Part shown: positions 25,556-33,887 of the stretch, in pieces
Layout of the letters: each line of letters begins with the position of its first letter
How positions within the stretch are numbered: position 1 is the stretch's first letter
NCBI GenBank assembly: GCA_019694875.1
Contig: JAIBBC010000002.1
Span: forward strand, 1,054,001-1,118,000
Length of the DNA: 64,000 nt
Direction of reading: 5' to 3'
Source of the DNA: Cyclobacteriaceae bacterium
GTDB taxonomy: Bacteria > Bacteroidota > Bacteroidia > Cytophagales > Cyclobacteriaceae
Made by a program: the position numbers and the translations under genes
The notes under the pieces: model-generated
The model's database searches: none
The model's input: only the letters and a program-made list of their open reading frames with translations
Told to the model about the DNA's origin: nothing

Positions 25556-26833
25556 ATGCTCCAAACATCTGCCGTCCGCAAAGTTGCCATAGTAGGGTAT
25601 AACCGGATACCCTTCGCACGACAAAATACTGCCTATGCAAAAGCCAGCAATCAGGACATGCTGGTTGCCGCATTGAACGGATTGATTGTTCGCTACAACC
25701 TTAAAGGACAATTATTGGGAGAAGTTGCCTGCGGAGCGGTGATCAAACACAGCTGGGAGTTTAACCTTACCCGCGAAAGTGTGATGAGCACCTCGCTTGA
25801 TCCGAGAACTCCAGCCTGTGATCTTCAGCAGGCTTGCGACACAGGAATCGAAACGGCAGTTTACATCGCCAACAAAATTGCACTTGGTCAAATCGAAGTT
25901 GGTATTGCCGGAGGCGTTGATTCAACCAGTAATGTTCCGCTTGTACTGGGCGAGAAGGTGAGAAAGATTTTATTGGCTGCCAACCGGGCAAAAAGTTTTG
26001 GTGGTAAGCTTGGTGAATTTCTGAAAATCCGACCGGGACAACTTGCACCCGTTGCACCGGCCAATGTTGAGCCCCGCACCGGCTTGTCGATGGGCGGGCA
26101 TACCGAATTCACGGCCAAACATTACGGCATTTCCCGACAGGATCAGGATGCATTTGCGCTGGAGAGCCACCAAAAAATGGTGAAGGCGTACGACTCTGGT
26201 TTCTTTTCTGATATGCTCACTCCGTATGAAGGTCTGAGCCGCGACAATAATTTGCGCAGCGACAGCAGTCTGGAAAAGCTTGCCAAACTAAAGCCCGCTT
26301 TCGACAAACAGAACGGTTCGTTAACTGCAGGGAACTCATCGCCTTTGACCGATGGAGCGTCATGCATTTTGATCGCCACAGAAGAATGGGCACGCACACA
26401 CAATCTGCCGGTACTCGCTTACCTCACGTATGCCGAACTTGCTGCGATTGAATACGTGGAGGCAAAACATAACTTGTTACTGGCACCCATCTATGCATCC
26501 AGCCGGATGCTCAGGAAAGCTAACCTGACGTTGCAGGATTTTGACTTTTACGAGGTACACGAGGCGTTCGCTGCACAGGTGTTGGCAACAATGAAGATTT
26601 GGGAGAGCGACCAGCTAAGCCAGATGTTTGGGGTGGAGGCGCTGGGAAGCATCGATCGGAATAAGCTGAATATAAATGGCAGCAGTCTTGCAGCGGGTCA
26701 TCCGTTTGCTGCAACCGGTGGTAGGGTATTGGCAACAATGGCTAAATTGCTGCATCAAAAAGGGTCAGGTCGGGGATTTATTTCCGTTTGTGCAGCAGGC
26801 GGGCAGGGTATCACGGCTATTCTCGAAAAGTAA
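25556..26833 (+). CDS. thiolase, acetyl-CoA C-acyltransferase (FadI-like)
   Basis: A 425-residue thiolase. Active-site cysteine is about Cys94 (QQACDTGIET), with the HEAF motif (YEVHEAFAAQVLATM), His382 in AAGHPFAATGGR and Cys412 in VCAAGGQG. The long form and the ACxTG context resemble FadI/trifunctional beta-subunit thiolases of fatty acid beta-oxidation and not the short PhaA type. No hydratase/dehydrogenase partner is adjacent. It leads a group with three membrane-related genes, spaced 3 and 10 bases and then overlapping. Confidence 0.92.
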   Translation: MLQTSAVRKVAIVGYNRIPFARQNTAYAKASNQDMLVAALNGLIVRYNLKGQLLGEVACGAVIKHSWEFNLTRESVMSTSLDPRTPACDLQQACDTGIETAVYIANKIALGQIEVGIAGGVDSTSNVPLVLGEKVRKILLAANRAKSFGGKLGEFLKIRPGQLAPVAPANVEPRTGLSMGGHTEFTAKHYGISRQDQDAFALESHQKMVKAYDSGFFSDMLTPYEGLSRDNNLRSDSSLEKLAKLKPAFDKQNGSLTAGNSSPLTDGASCILIATEEWARTHNLPVLAYLTYAELAAIEYVEAKHNLLLAPIYASSRMLRKANLTLQDFDFYEVHEAFAAQVLATMKIWESDQLSQMFGVEALGSIDRNKLNINGSSLAAGHPFAATGGRVLATMAKLLHQKGSGRGFISVCAAGGQGITAILEK

Positions 26834-26836
26834 GTT

Positions 26837-27097
26837 ATGGAAGGTAAATCGAACGCTAAGCTTTATTATCTCTTCTCGATTATCTGCGGCACCTGGTTCC
26901 TGATCACCGGCTGGTTCTGGGCCTATTTTGCATGTCTCGTAATTTCATATCCGGTTGCATTGGCAGGAATGTTTTTATGGAGCCGTGGCCGGAAACTCAA
27001 TCCTGGCAGCAGGGCTAACCCGATTGCCTTGTGGCTTCACGTTGCCGGACTTGCAATTTCTTTGATCGCACTCCTGGTGCTATTCTTTTACAACTGA
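26837..27097 (+). CDS. small three-helix membrane protein, unknown
   Basis: An 86-residue protein with three hydrophobic stretches (about 9-28, 29-46, 64-85) and a polar turn SRGRKLNPGSRANP between the last two. It starts three bases after the thiolase stop and ends 10 bases before the rhomboid gene, so it is part of the same operon. I do not recognise the family. Confidence 0.75.
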   Translation: MEGKSNAKLYYLFSIICGTWFLITGWFWAYFACLVISYPVALAGMFLWSRGRKLNPGSRANPIALWLHVAGLAISLIALLVLFFYN

Positions 27098-27107
27098 TCT
27101 GTTCACC

Positions 27108-27899
27108 ATGTCGAAAATACCGGGTGCTATTAAAGTACTGATCGTTATCAATGTGATATTCTTTGGCATCACGCAGGTGCTGGGTGACAGCCTGGATGGT
27201 TTCATGGTAACAACATTTGCGATGTGGTTTCCGCAACATCCGAACTTTCAATACTGGCAAATTGTAACCAGCATGTTTATGCACGGAGGCGTTTTACACA
27301 TCGTGCTTAACATGTACGGACTGTGGGCCTTTGGCTCACCGCTGGAATTCATGTGGAAGAAGAACCGTTTTTTGACGTTTTACTTTGCTGCGGGTATTGG
27401 AGCAAGTTTAATTTTTCTGGCCGTTAACTATTTTCAATTCACCATGCTATCGAACGAGCTGATGGCGATAGGTGTGAAAGCATCAGACATTCATCAGGCA
27501 GTTCTCACAGGCAAATACAATCCAACAGATATGCTGTCCGGGGTTGCCGATAAGAGCGTGACGGTTGCTGTACTGGAGCAAAAGCTGAGCACACTTTGGG
27601 AATTGTTTTCCAATCCCGCGCTCGGGGCATCCGGAGCTATCTACGGAATCCTCGTGGCGTTCGGAATGTCGTTCCCGAATGCCAAGCTTGCGCTGATATT
27701 CTTACCGGTGCCGATCCCTGCAAAGTACTTTATCCCGGTTCTTATCGGCATCGACTTGTTTTCAGGTGTTACCGGATTTTCTATTTTTGGCGGCAGTATC
27801 GCGCATTTTGCCCACGTGGGCGGGGCGCTGGTTGGGTTTCTTCTTTTATGGTATTGGAAAGTCAGGGGAGTTGTCACGCTTCCCGTAAGGTATGAGTAG
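27108..27899 (+). CDS. rhomboid family intramembrane serine protease
   Basis: A 263-residue polytopic protease. The nucleophile is Ser176 in GASGAIYGIL and the base His236 in HFAHVGGALVGF, with the helix-2 motif MFMHGGVLHIVLNMYGLWAFG. A stretch of about 60 residues (about 110-168) between helices 3 and 4 is longer than in GlpG and mostly polar; it should face the periplasm. It cleaves membrane-spanning substrates, unknown here. Its stop overlaps the next gene by eight bases. Confidence 0.93.
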   Translation: MSKIPGAIKVLIVINVIFFGITQVLGDSLDGFMVTTFAMWFPQHPNFQYWQIVTSMFMHGGVLHIVLNMYGLWAFGSPLEFMWKKNRFLTFYFAAGIGASLIFLAVNYFQFTMLSNELMAIGVKASDIHQAVLTGKYNPTDMLSGVADKSVTVAVLEQKLSTLWELFSNPALGASGAIYGILVAFGMSFPNAKLALIFLPVPIPAKYFIPVLIGIDLFSGVTGFSIFGGSIAHFAHVGGALVGFLLLWYWKVRGVVTLPVRYE

Positions 27900-28602
27900 G
27901 CTTTTTTTAGTTTGGTGGCTGGTATTAGCTGCCAGTGCGGTTGTCGCACAACAGAATTTCATTAATGTGCCGTCCGGTGAAGTAACAAAGGCCGGGAAAT
28001 TCTTCTTTCAGCAGCAGCTTAACTTTAACGAAATCATCCAATCCAACACCACACTCGATTATGGACTGGGAAAAGGCTTTGAAATCGGACTCAACGTGCT
28101 GGGCTTAAACTATGTCGAGAAATCGAACTCGCTGTTTCTGAATGACCGCAACGACCGCGACCCGTACGATCCGCTTTTGACGGTAAATGCACTCAAACAA
28201 TTTGAAGTGACGGAAGTGTTTTCACTGGCGTTGGGCACGCAGGCGGGCGTAAACGTTGACTTTGACAATCGCTACCGGCCAGCAAATCTGAGTTATTTGA
28301 ACGCCAGGTTTCAAAACCTTCTTTGGGAGCACAGCGTATTTGTAGCCGGAACATATTACAATTCAAGCCATTACGGAGGTGCTGGAAACCGGGTAGGCGG
28401 CTGGCTCGCAGCCGAAATTCCGCTTGCAGAGAAATGGCATGTGATGGGGGAGAGTGTGATAGGCAACAATGCAATCAGTTATACATCGCTGGGGTTTATC
28501 TTCTTCCCGCGTCCCCGCATTCCGCTTACGCTGGGTGTTCAAATTCCCAATACAGCTAACAATGCTTACGCCCTTGTTTTCGAGTTTACAATTACTCCGT
28601 GA
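27892..28602 (+). CDS. secreted outer-membrane beta-barrel-like protein
   Basis: 236 residues with a signal peptide (RLFLVWWLVLAASAVVAQQ) and then alternating amphipathic strands typical of small barrels (FFFQQQLNFNE, TLDYGLGKGFEIGLNV, LTLGVQIPNTANNAYALVFEF with a C-terminal aromatic strand). No known barrel family was identified. It overlaps the rhomboid gene by eight bases and ends the thiolase operon. Confidence 0.8.
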   Translation: MSRLFLVWWLVLAASAVVAQQNFINVPSGEVTKAGKFFFQQQLNFNEIIQSNTTLDYGLGKGFEIGLNVLGLNYVEKSNSLFLNDRNDRDPYDPLLTVNALKQFEVTEVFSLALGTQAGVNVDFDNRYRPANLSYLNARFQNLLWEHSVFVAGTYYNSSHYGGAGNRVGGWLAAEIPLAEKWHVMGESVIGNNAISYTSLGFIFFPRPRIPLTLGVQIPNTANNAYALVFEFTITP

Positions 28603-28659
28603 GATAGCTTGAAGTTTGTGTGAGGACTTACTACTTTACCAACACAAAACAAATCTTTT

Positions 28660-28977
28660 ATGTTGGTTGAAGTAAACACCGATCGGAATATCCAGAACAG
28701 CGAACGCCTGATCAGCTATTGTAAATCCACAATTGAAGCGGAACTCGCACGCTTCGATGAACATATAACGCGCGTTGAGGTTCACCTGAGCGATGAGAAT
28801 GGTGCAAAAGGCGGTGATGACGACAAACGCTGCCTGATCGAAACCAAGCTCAAAGGCAAAAGCCCGGTAGCGGTTAAGAACAATGCGTCAAATATCGATG
28901 ATGCGATCAGCGGAGCGATCGACAAGATTACGAAAGTGCTGGAAACATCATTAGACAAGATGCGCAGCCACCACTAG
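28660..28977 (+). CDS. HPF/RaiA family ribosome-associated protein
   Basis: A 105-residue short form of the hibernation factor/sigma-54 modulation family. The typical beta-alpha fold is visible: EAELARFDEHITRVEVHLSDENG, then KRCLIETKLKGKSPVAVKNNASNIDDAISGAIDKITKVLE. Such proteins bind the 30S subunit and block mRNA and tRNA sites in slow growth. It lacks the C-terminal dimerisation domain of long HPF. The gene is monocistronic, with an A-rich leader. Confidence 0.85.
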   Translation: MLVEVNTDRNIQNSERLISYCKSTIEAELARFDEHITRVEVHLSDENGAKGGDDDKRCLIETKLKGKSPVAVKNNASNIDDAISGAIDKITKVLETSLDKMRSHH

Positions 28978-29045
28978 GCTAGCGTGCATTGCTTTTCGGG
29001 AACATCACGCGGTAAGGCTCTTTGCCTGCTGCGAAAATTCGACAA

Positions 29046-29891
29046 TTACTGGAAAAGCGAAAGTTGCACCTGGAGAAAATGAACTGGCGGGCGGACAGGT
29101 TTACTGCGAAGACCGAGGTTATTTTCGATGAGATAAAGCTGCGACTCGCGTTCGCGCGACATGACGGCAATATGGGTCGCATGAGCGATGCCGCTAAACA
29201 ACTCCTCCACGATATCCGGAGTATTATTGTTTTGCGACAGGTGCGACAAAAACAGGTGAGTCATAAATGCCGGCCGGTGGTCAAGGAATAACTTCAACGC
29301 CTGGCGGTTTGAGAGGTGACCTTTGCCGCCCCGGATTCGGTTCTTAAGCTGATAAGGGTATGACCCGAACTCAAGCATATGTTCATCGTAGTTGCTCTCG
29401 AGGAATGCTGCATGGCATTGTGCAAAGTGCTGCGTAACATGATAACATGGAAACCCGATATCGGTGAAGACGCCTACCGTAACCGAATCACTGGCCACGA
29501 TGAAATTGTGCGGATCATTTGCATCGTGTGTAATCGGGAAGGCGGTAACGGAAATCTTGCCTACCTGTACGGGCTGGTAGGGACTAAACGATTGAATTAA
29601 AGAACCTTCGATGTCGTTGCCGAGATTGCCATACAGAATGGTTCCCTGCGTAATGAATACCGGGAGCTTATGCTTCTTTGAAAAGGCCGGAACACCATGA
29701 ATATGATCGGCATGTTCATGCGTAATAAAGATCGCCTTGATCCGGCTAACGGGTATCTCAAGACGTTTCAGCCGCTTTTCGACTTCCCGGCATGAGATGC
29801 CGATGTCAATGAGCACGCCTTCTTCCTCGTTGCCGAGGTAGTAACAATTGCCGTTGCTGCCGGAGTTAAGTGAGGCGACAAAGAGGGACAT
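29046..29891 (-). CDS. MBL-fold metallohydrolase, YycJ/WalJ-like
   Basis: A 281-residue metallo-beta-lactamase-fold enzyme. Metal ligands: THEHADHIHG, His in FPITHDAND, the Asp in FTDIG, and the distal His in FLSHLSQNN. The N-terminus SLNSGSNGNCYYLG is the signature of the YycJ/WalJ group, proposed to be exonucleases in DNA repair. A TATCTTTG box at 29896-29903 on the minus strand lies only a few bases before the ATG, which suggests a nearly leaderless mRNA. Confidence 0.92.
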   Translation of the reverse strand: MSLFVASLNSGSNGNCYYLGNEEEGVLIDIGISCREVEKRLKRLEIPVSRIKAIFITHEHADHIHGVPAFSKKHKLPVFITQGTILYGNLGNDIEGSLIQSFSPYQPVQVGKISVTAFPITHDANDPHNFIVASDSVTVGVFTDIGFPCYHVTQHFAQCHAAFLESNYDEHMLEFGSYPYQLKNRIRGGKGHLSNRQALKLFLDHRPAFMTHLFLSHLSQNNNTPDIVEELFSGIAHATHIAVMSRERESQLYLIENNLGLRSKPVRPPVHFLQVQLSLFQ

Positions 29892-29895
29892 GGCA

Positions 29896-29903
29896 CAAAG
29901 ATA
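29896..29903 (-). promoter_or_regulatory. -7 promoter element directly before the MBL gene
   Basis: Reading on the minus strand, TATCTTTG matches TAnnTTTG and ends four bases before the ATG at 29891. A start site six or seven bases downstream would fall at the ATG, giving a leaderless transcript. A -33 box was not identified. Confidence 0.45.
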
Positions 29904-29941
29904 AACGTGTGGCGTGACAAATTCTGTCGCGTTTGGGGTAA

Positions 29942-29976
29942 TAAAAAATCGCCTGCCGATTTACATCAGGCAGGCG
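29942..29976 (-). terminator. terminator after the Hsp20-like gene
   Basis: A perfect eight-base stem, CGCCTGCC (29950-29957) and GGCAGGCG (29969-29976), is followed on the minus strand by ATTTTTTAT. It lies between the Hsp20-like stop and the MBL gene. Confidence 0.85.
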
Positions 29977-30001
29977 AATCCAACGCGGGTAAAACAATTG
30001 T

Positions 30002-30376
30002 TTAGCTCGCCTTTATCGTTTTATTGTATCCGCTTGAAAACTCGTTGAACGGAAGCTCAACAACCAGTTCATTATCTTCGTAGTGCGCCTGAATTCCGTT
30101 AATCTCAATGAAATAGGGAATGGCTTTATTATAAATGATCTGCGGAAGCTGAACTTCTTTTCCACCCGATTCCATCGGAATCATGTAAAAGATGATCAAC
30201 TCGTTGTTGTGTACTTCGGCTTGCAGTGTTTCTTTGTCGATACCCGGAACACGTACCCTCACTTCATGACGGTCTGCCTCTTCCCGGATGGAAACAAACG
30301 GCTCACTGATTCCACCGCTAAGCGTATTCAAAATGTCAACCGAGGTTAACAAGTCTTTAAATTTCTTCTTCTTCAT
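30002..30376 (-). CDS. Hsp20/alpha-crystallin-like protein
   Basis: 124 residues with an alpha-crystallin-like domain: EPFVSIREEADRHEVRVRVPGIDKETLQAEVHNNELIIFY, followed by IPYFIEINGIQAHYEDNELVVELPF. It lacks the exact GVL motif, and the N-terminal arm is short and basic (MKKKKFKDLL). A small heat-shock chaperone role is likely. It has a good Shine-Dalgarno sequence, unusual in this window, and a terminator behind. The direct repeat ATCGGCC-AA-ATCGGCC upstream (around 30426-30441) may be regulatory. Confidence 0.75.
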   Translation of the reverse strand: MKKKKFKDLLTSVDILNTLSGGISEPFVSIREEADRHEVRVRVPGIDKETLQAEVHNNELIIFYMIPMESGGKEVQLPQIIYNKAIPYFIEINGIQAHYEDNELVVELPFNEFSSGYNKTIKAS

Positions 30377-30384
30377 CGCCTGGC

Positions 30385-30392
30385 TCTCCTTT
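30385..30392 (-). promoter_or_regulatory. strong Shine-Dalgarno site of the Hsp20-like gene
   Basis: AAAGGAGA on the minus strand sits eight bases before the ATG at 30376. Most other genes here lack any such site, as is usual in Bacteroidota, so this one stands out. Confidence 0.6.
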
Positions 30393-30498
30393 CGCTCCTA
30401 AGATCAATCCATATACCAACTTTCGTATCGGCCAAATCGGCCGTTTTTGACCGAAAAACTTCCCTCAATCGTCAAAAACCGGTTAAAATGTCTGAACG

Positions 30499-30903
30499 CT
30501 ACTCCTTCGAGTCACCTTCTTCCTGAAATACAGGCTTTGCCTCTTCGCTCACCCAGTTAATGGCTTCGTCCAACTGTTCCGGCTTGTAACCTTTAAACTC
30601 TCCCGGCATAACCTTGCCAAAAAGGTTTGTAAACGAGTTAATGCCGTCTGAATCACTTACGATTGCACAGCGGTTCCATTTGGTGAGGTTGTTAAGCCCC
30701 AAAAGGGCATCTTTTATCCATGCACTCAGCGTGAAATTTTTCAGAGGGGTATCGAGGACGAGCAGGTAGTTCAGCTTGTCGGTTCGTTGAACCAACTCCG
30801 CTACTGCGGGTAATATGATCTGATCGAAATCGTCTTTGATGACTTCGCTCGTGGCACGGAAGGCCACCATCGTGTTTGGTACTTCTTTAAGTTGTGTAAT
30901 CAT
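30499..30903 (-). CDS. SpoIIAA-like (STAS-related) protein
   Basis: A 134-residue protein of the SpoIIAA-like family (DUF3478 type): VAFRATSEVIKDDFDQIILPAVAELVQRTDKLNYLLVLD, then LSAWIKDALLGLNNLTKWNRCAIVSD and FGKVMPGEFKGY. The fold is STAS-like and occurs in small stress-related cytoplasmic proteins; the role is not known. About 120 bases separate it from the Hsp20-like gene. The sequence CATGTTTACCGGTAACATG, nearly a full palindrome, lies just upstream of its start (about 30906-30924). Confidence 0.8.
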   Translation of the reverse strand: MITQLKEVPNTMVAFRATSEVIKDDFDQIILPAVAELVQRTDKLNYLLVLDTPLKNFTLSAWIKDALLGLNNLTKWNRCAIVSDSDGINSFTNLFGKVMPGEFKGYKPEQLDEAINWVSEEAKPVFQEEGDSKE

Positions 30904-30905
30904 AA

Positions 30906-30924
30906 CGCATGTTTACCGGTAACA
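30906..30924. promoter_or_regulatory. near-palindrome upstream of the SpoIIAA-like gene
   Basis: TTACCGGTAA is a perfect 10-base palindrome, and both sides continue with CATG (offset by one base on the left). It sits a few bases before the start of the minus-strand gene and could be an operator. No regulator gene is adjacent. Confidence 0.35.
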
Positions 30925-31132
30925 TGTTAAAAGCGTGCCGGGCTTTTGATTGCTAACGCTGACGGATTGTTGAATTCTTTCACTCCTCAGCTACACACTT
31001 CTGTACTATAAACTCTACAGCATTACCCGGATTTTCCCGGTTTTTGAGGATCAGGATTATTGTCGCTGAGAATTGGAACGATTTTTACTTATGCACGGGT
31101 ATCGATGAACCTAAAGTGAAGTTGAGCTTTTT

Positions 31133-32971
31133 ATGAAACGTTGTTTATTGAATCGTTGGATGGCGGGTGGACTTACCGGATTGATCTTCTTCGTCAGTTA
31201 CACATATACTTTCGCGCAGGGAAAAACTTATCAGCAGATTCTATACGGTGAGGCAGCGGTGAAAACGGTCGCCATGACCGACCCGAATACCCAGTCGACC
31301 GAAAAAGATAAGACAGATGTGAAAGAGGCGAGCCCAAAAGCCGGTAAAAAGGCCGAGCCTGTTGCGATTGATACAACCATTTTGACTGCGGCCGAAAATC
31401 CGGCAGTTTTCAGCGATGCGTATGTTAACAGCCGTGTAGCGGACAAACGCGACAATTTTTACAAGACAAATGATTTTCAAACGAAATGGCTGTACGATTC
31501 AGAACCTGCGCCACTTTATTATGCACTTATCCAGAATCTCAGAAATGCTGATATCTACGGACTGAATCCGGACGATTTCAATGCTGAAGCAGTTGACCGG
31601 GCCGTGTGGTCACTCTACTCCGGAGCGAATGTTACCGAACATGACATTGTTGCGTTCGATGTGCGCATCACCGAATTATACTTTCTGTTTACTACCCAGC
31701 TGAGTGAAGGAAAAATCCGCAACGCGGGTTACGAGAATAAACTCTGGCTTCGCGAGCAGAAGCCGTCATCAGACGTTGATGCGATCGCGCTGGCGGAAGC
31801 AAAGTCAGCTAAAGACCTCGATAAAATATTTGAATCCATTCAGCCGGAAAATGACCAGTACCACAAACTGCAGGAAGCGCTTGCCTTCTACCGGGACCTG
31901 GCACGCAATGCAGTGGAAAAATTACCAGCGGTGAATGTCACCGGTCGTATTGAACCGCTTGCGCATCACAAGGCTATTCCCCTGATCAGAAAAAGATTAT
32001 CGCAATTCGATTTGCATGTTTATCCAACCCGACTTGACTCAATTACCGGGCAGTGGGATACGCTGCTCTACGACAAAGGCCTGGTGCAGGGAATCATCGC
32101 ATTTCAAACAATTCACGGGTTGGAACCAGACGGAGTGATCGGACCGATGACCGTAACGTATCTCAACAAAACTTTACAAAGCCGTGTGGAGGCTGTTGCG
32201 GTTAACCTGGATCGCATGCGCTGGATGCTGCCTGCTGATACAGAAGAACACTATATCCTTGTTAATATTCCTGATTACAAGTTGCGCATCTATGAAAAGA
32301 ATAAAGAAGTGTACCAGATGCGTGTGATTGTGGGTGCGGTAGAGAATCCCACACCGGTTTTCAACGATCGTGTTGAACATGTTGTGTTCAGCCCAACGTG
32401 GACCGTGCCCGTGAGTATTATTAAAAATGAAATCATCCCAAGATTAAAATCCAATCCGGATTATTACACAGAAAAGAACTACGTGTTTTATAAAAACGGT
32501 GAGAAAATAGATCCGGCAAGTGAAGCGTGGGGCTCAACCGGTCCCGGTAACTACAGAATTGTTCAGCAGTCGGGTGGCGACAATTCCCTTGGCCGCGTGA
32601 AATTTGGAATGAACAATTCCATGAGGATTTACTTGCACGATACACCAAGCCAGCGACTGTTTGCAAAAGATTATCGCGCGTTAAGCCACGGCTGTATTCG
32701 CCTGGACGAACCAGCAGAGTTTGCAGAGTATTTGTTGCGCAACAACAGTGGGTGGGACACCGAACGAATTCGGAAGCAAATGTTCAGCGGAAACGCGTCA
32801 ACAGTCATCCTGAGAAAGTCATACCCGGTGCATGTACAATATTGTACTGCATGGGTAGATGTTGCCGGTCGCGTAAACTTCCGTGAAGATATTTACGGCC
32901 ACGATCGCATGCAGTTGCAGGAATTCAATCGCCCGGCTTTAAAAGCGTCAGGCGTTATTGCAGGCTTGTAA
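31133..32971 (+). CDS. L,D-transpeptidase with peptidoglycan-binding domain (YcbB/LdtD-like)
   Basis: 612 residues: signal peptide (WMAGGLTGLIFFVSYTYTFAQG), a low-complexity linker, a scaffold region, a PG_binding_1 domain (GLVQGIIAFQTIHGLEPDGVIGPMTVTYLN) and the YkuD catalytic domain with HGCIRLDEPAEFAEYLL; the nucleophile is about Cys521. It would form 3-3 cross-links or attach proteins to peptidoglycan in the periplasm. The last 17 bases overlap the end of another L,D-transpeptidase-type gene on the opposite strand. Confidence 0.93.
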   Translation: MKRCLLNRWMAGGLTGLIFFVSYTYTFAQGKTYQQILYGEAAVKTVAMTDPNTQSTEKDKTDVKEASPKAGKKAEPVAIDTTILTAAENPAVFSDAYVNSRVADKRDNFYKTNDFQTKWLYDSEPAPLYYALIQNLRNADIYGLNPDDFNAEAVDRAVWSLYSGANVTEHDIVAFDVRITELYFLFTTQLSEGKIRNAGYENKLWLREQKPSSDVDAIALAEAKSAKDLDKIFESIQPENDQYHKLQEALAFYRDLARNAVEKLPAVNVTGRIEPLAHHKAIPLIRKRLSQFDLHVYPTRLDSITGQWDTLLYDKGLVQGIIAFQTIHGLEPDGVIGPMTVTYLNKTLQSRVEAVAVNLDRMRWMLPADTEEHYILVNIPDYKLRIYEKNKEVYQMRVIVGAVENPTPVFNDRVEHVVFSPTWTVPVSIIKNEIIPRLKSNPDYYTEKNYVFYKNGEKIDPASEAWGSTGPGNYRIVQQSGGDNSLGRVKFGMNNSMRIYLHDTPSQRLFAKDYRALSHGCIRLDEPAEFAEYLLRNNSGWDTERIRKQMFSGNASTVILRKSYPVHVQYCTAWVDVAGRVNFREDIYGHDRMQLQEFNRPALKASGVIAGL

Positions 32972-33725
32972 CAGTTGCTACCGGTGCAGATTGGATAATG
33001 TTATCCAATTGTATGTGTGCAGACGAGCGGAGGAAGTTGTCGTTTTCAGCGTAAGCAAAAATCAACGTTTTGTTTTTGATGGAATCAATCACCTTTCGTG
33101 AAAGCTCCTTCGGCAGCGCGGGGCAGCCCTGGCTTCTTCCGAGACGGCCATATTTTTTTATCCAGCCTTCGCTTACATAATCGGCTTCGTGCATTACCAC
33201 AGCGCGTTCACGCATATTGTTGTTGTAGCCGATATCCTGACCGTCAAGCTTCAGGCTGTAGCCCTTGCTTCCCACATAGGTTTCGGCTGTCACATAAAAT
33301 CCCAAACTGCTTTGATTGGAGTGCACCACGTTAGAGAAAGAGGTTACCGTGTTCCATCCTGAATTTTTGCCGTGGCTTACATAGGTATGAAACTTCACCG
33401 ACAAATTTTGAAGGTCGATGGTATAGAAACGTTTTTCACTGCTGGGCTTTGTGAAGTCGATGATTGAGATGAGTTTTTTAGAACCCAGCTTACTGTCCTG
33501 CTGCAGGTTGAAATATCCAATCATGCCATAGCGAAATGCTTTGTACGACAAACCGTATTGTTCCAGTCCGATGGTGGTGTACAGGCTTCGAACCGAATCT
33601 TCAAACAGCAGCGCATTTGAAAAGACGGCCAGTTCCGTTGAATCGTTAACAGACGGAGTATGAGATACTGTTGCCGGATGGGAAAACGAACTCATCACCA
33701 GCAGGAGCGAAGCGAAAAATGTCAT
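32955..33725 (-). CDS. murein L,D-transpeptidase catalytic-domain family protein
   Basis: 256 residues with a signal peptide and a divergent YkuD-like domain: YVSHGKNSGW, FYVTAETYVGSKGYSLKLDG, VMHEADYVSEGWIKKYGRLGRSQGCPALP, with the catalytic Cys at about 201. This wide-spread subfamily differs from YcbB in having HEADY and SQGCPAL. It probably acts on peptidoglycan in the periplasm. It is convergent with the 612-residue L,D-transpeptidase and overlaps it by 17 bases. A TATATTTG box at 33770-33777 on the minus strand is a good promoter candidate. Confidence 0.87.
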   Translation of the reverse strand: MTFFASLLLVMSSFSHPATVSHTPSVNDSTELAVFSNALLFEDSVRSLYTTIGLEQYGLSYKAFRYGMIGYFNLQQDSKLGSKKLISIIDFTKPSSEKRFYTIDLQNLSVKFHTYVSHGKNSGWNTVTSFSNVVHSNQSSLGFYVTAETYVGSKGYSLKLDGQDIGYNNNMRERAVVMHEADYVSEGWIKKYGRLGRSQGCPALPKELSRKVIDSIKNKTLIFAYAENDNFLRSSAHIQLDNIIQSAPVATVTSLQ

Positions 33726-33769
33726 TCAGGTTTCAGGTAAAACATTGATGCGAAGGTCTTATCAATACG

Positions 33770-33798
33770 CAAATATAATTTGTTAAACATATTCGAAA
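33770..33798 (-). promoter_or_regulatory. promoter of the 256-residue L,D-transpeptidase gene
   Basis: On the minus strand TTTC, 17 bases, then TATATTTG (33770-33777) fits the Bacteroidota promoter with one mismatch in the -33 box. It lies about 45 bases before the ATG at 33725. Confidence 0.55.
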
Positions 33799-33858
33799 CG
33801 GTACATATGCCAAGAAAGTATCCGGCCGGGAACTAAAAGCTGAAAATTTCGTTTGCAG

Positions 33859-33880
33859 AAATATACCAATCGGTATATTT
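33859..33880. promoter_or_regulatory. TetR-type operator palindrome
   Basis: Two perfect nine-base arms, AAATATACC and GGTATATTT, flank a four-base centre AATC. The element ends seven bases before the ATG of the TetR gene, where it would overlap the start of transcription. Sites of the form ATACCNNNNGGTAT are typical for TetR/AcrR repressors, so autoregulation of the tetR-fabF pair is the simplest reading. Confidence 0.75.
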
Positions 33881-33887
33881 TTACACC

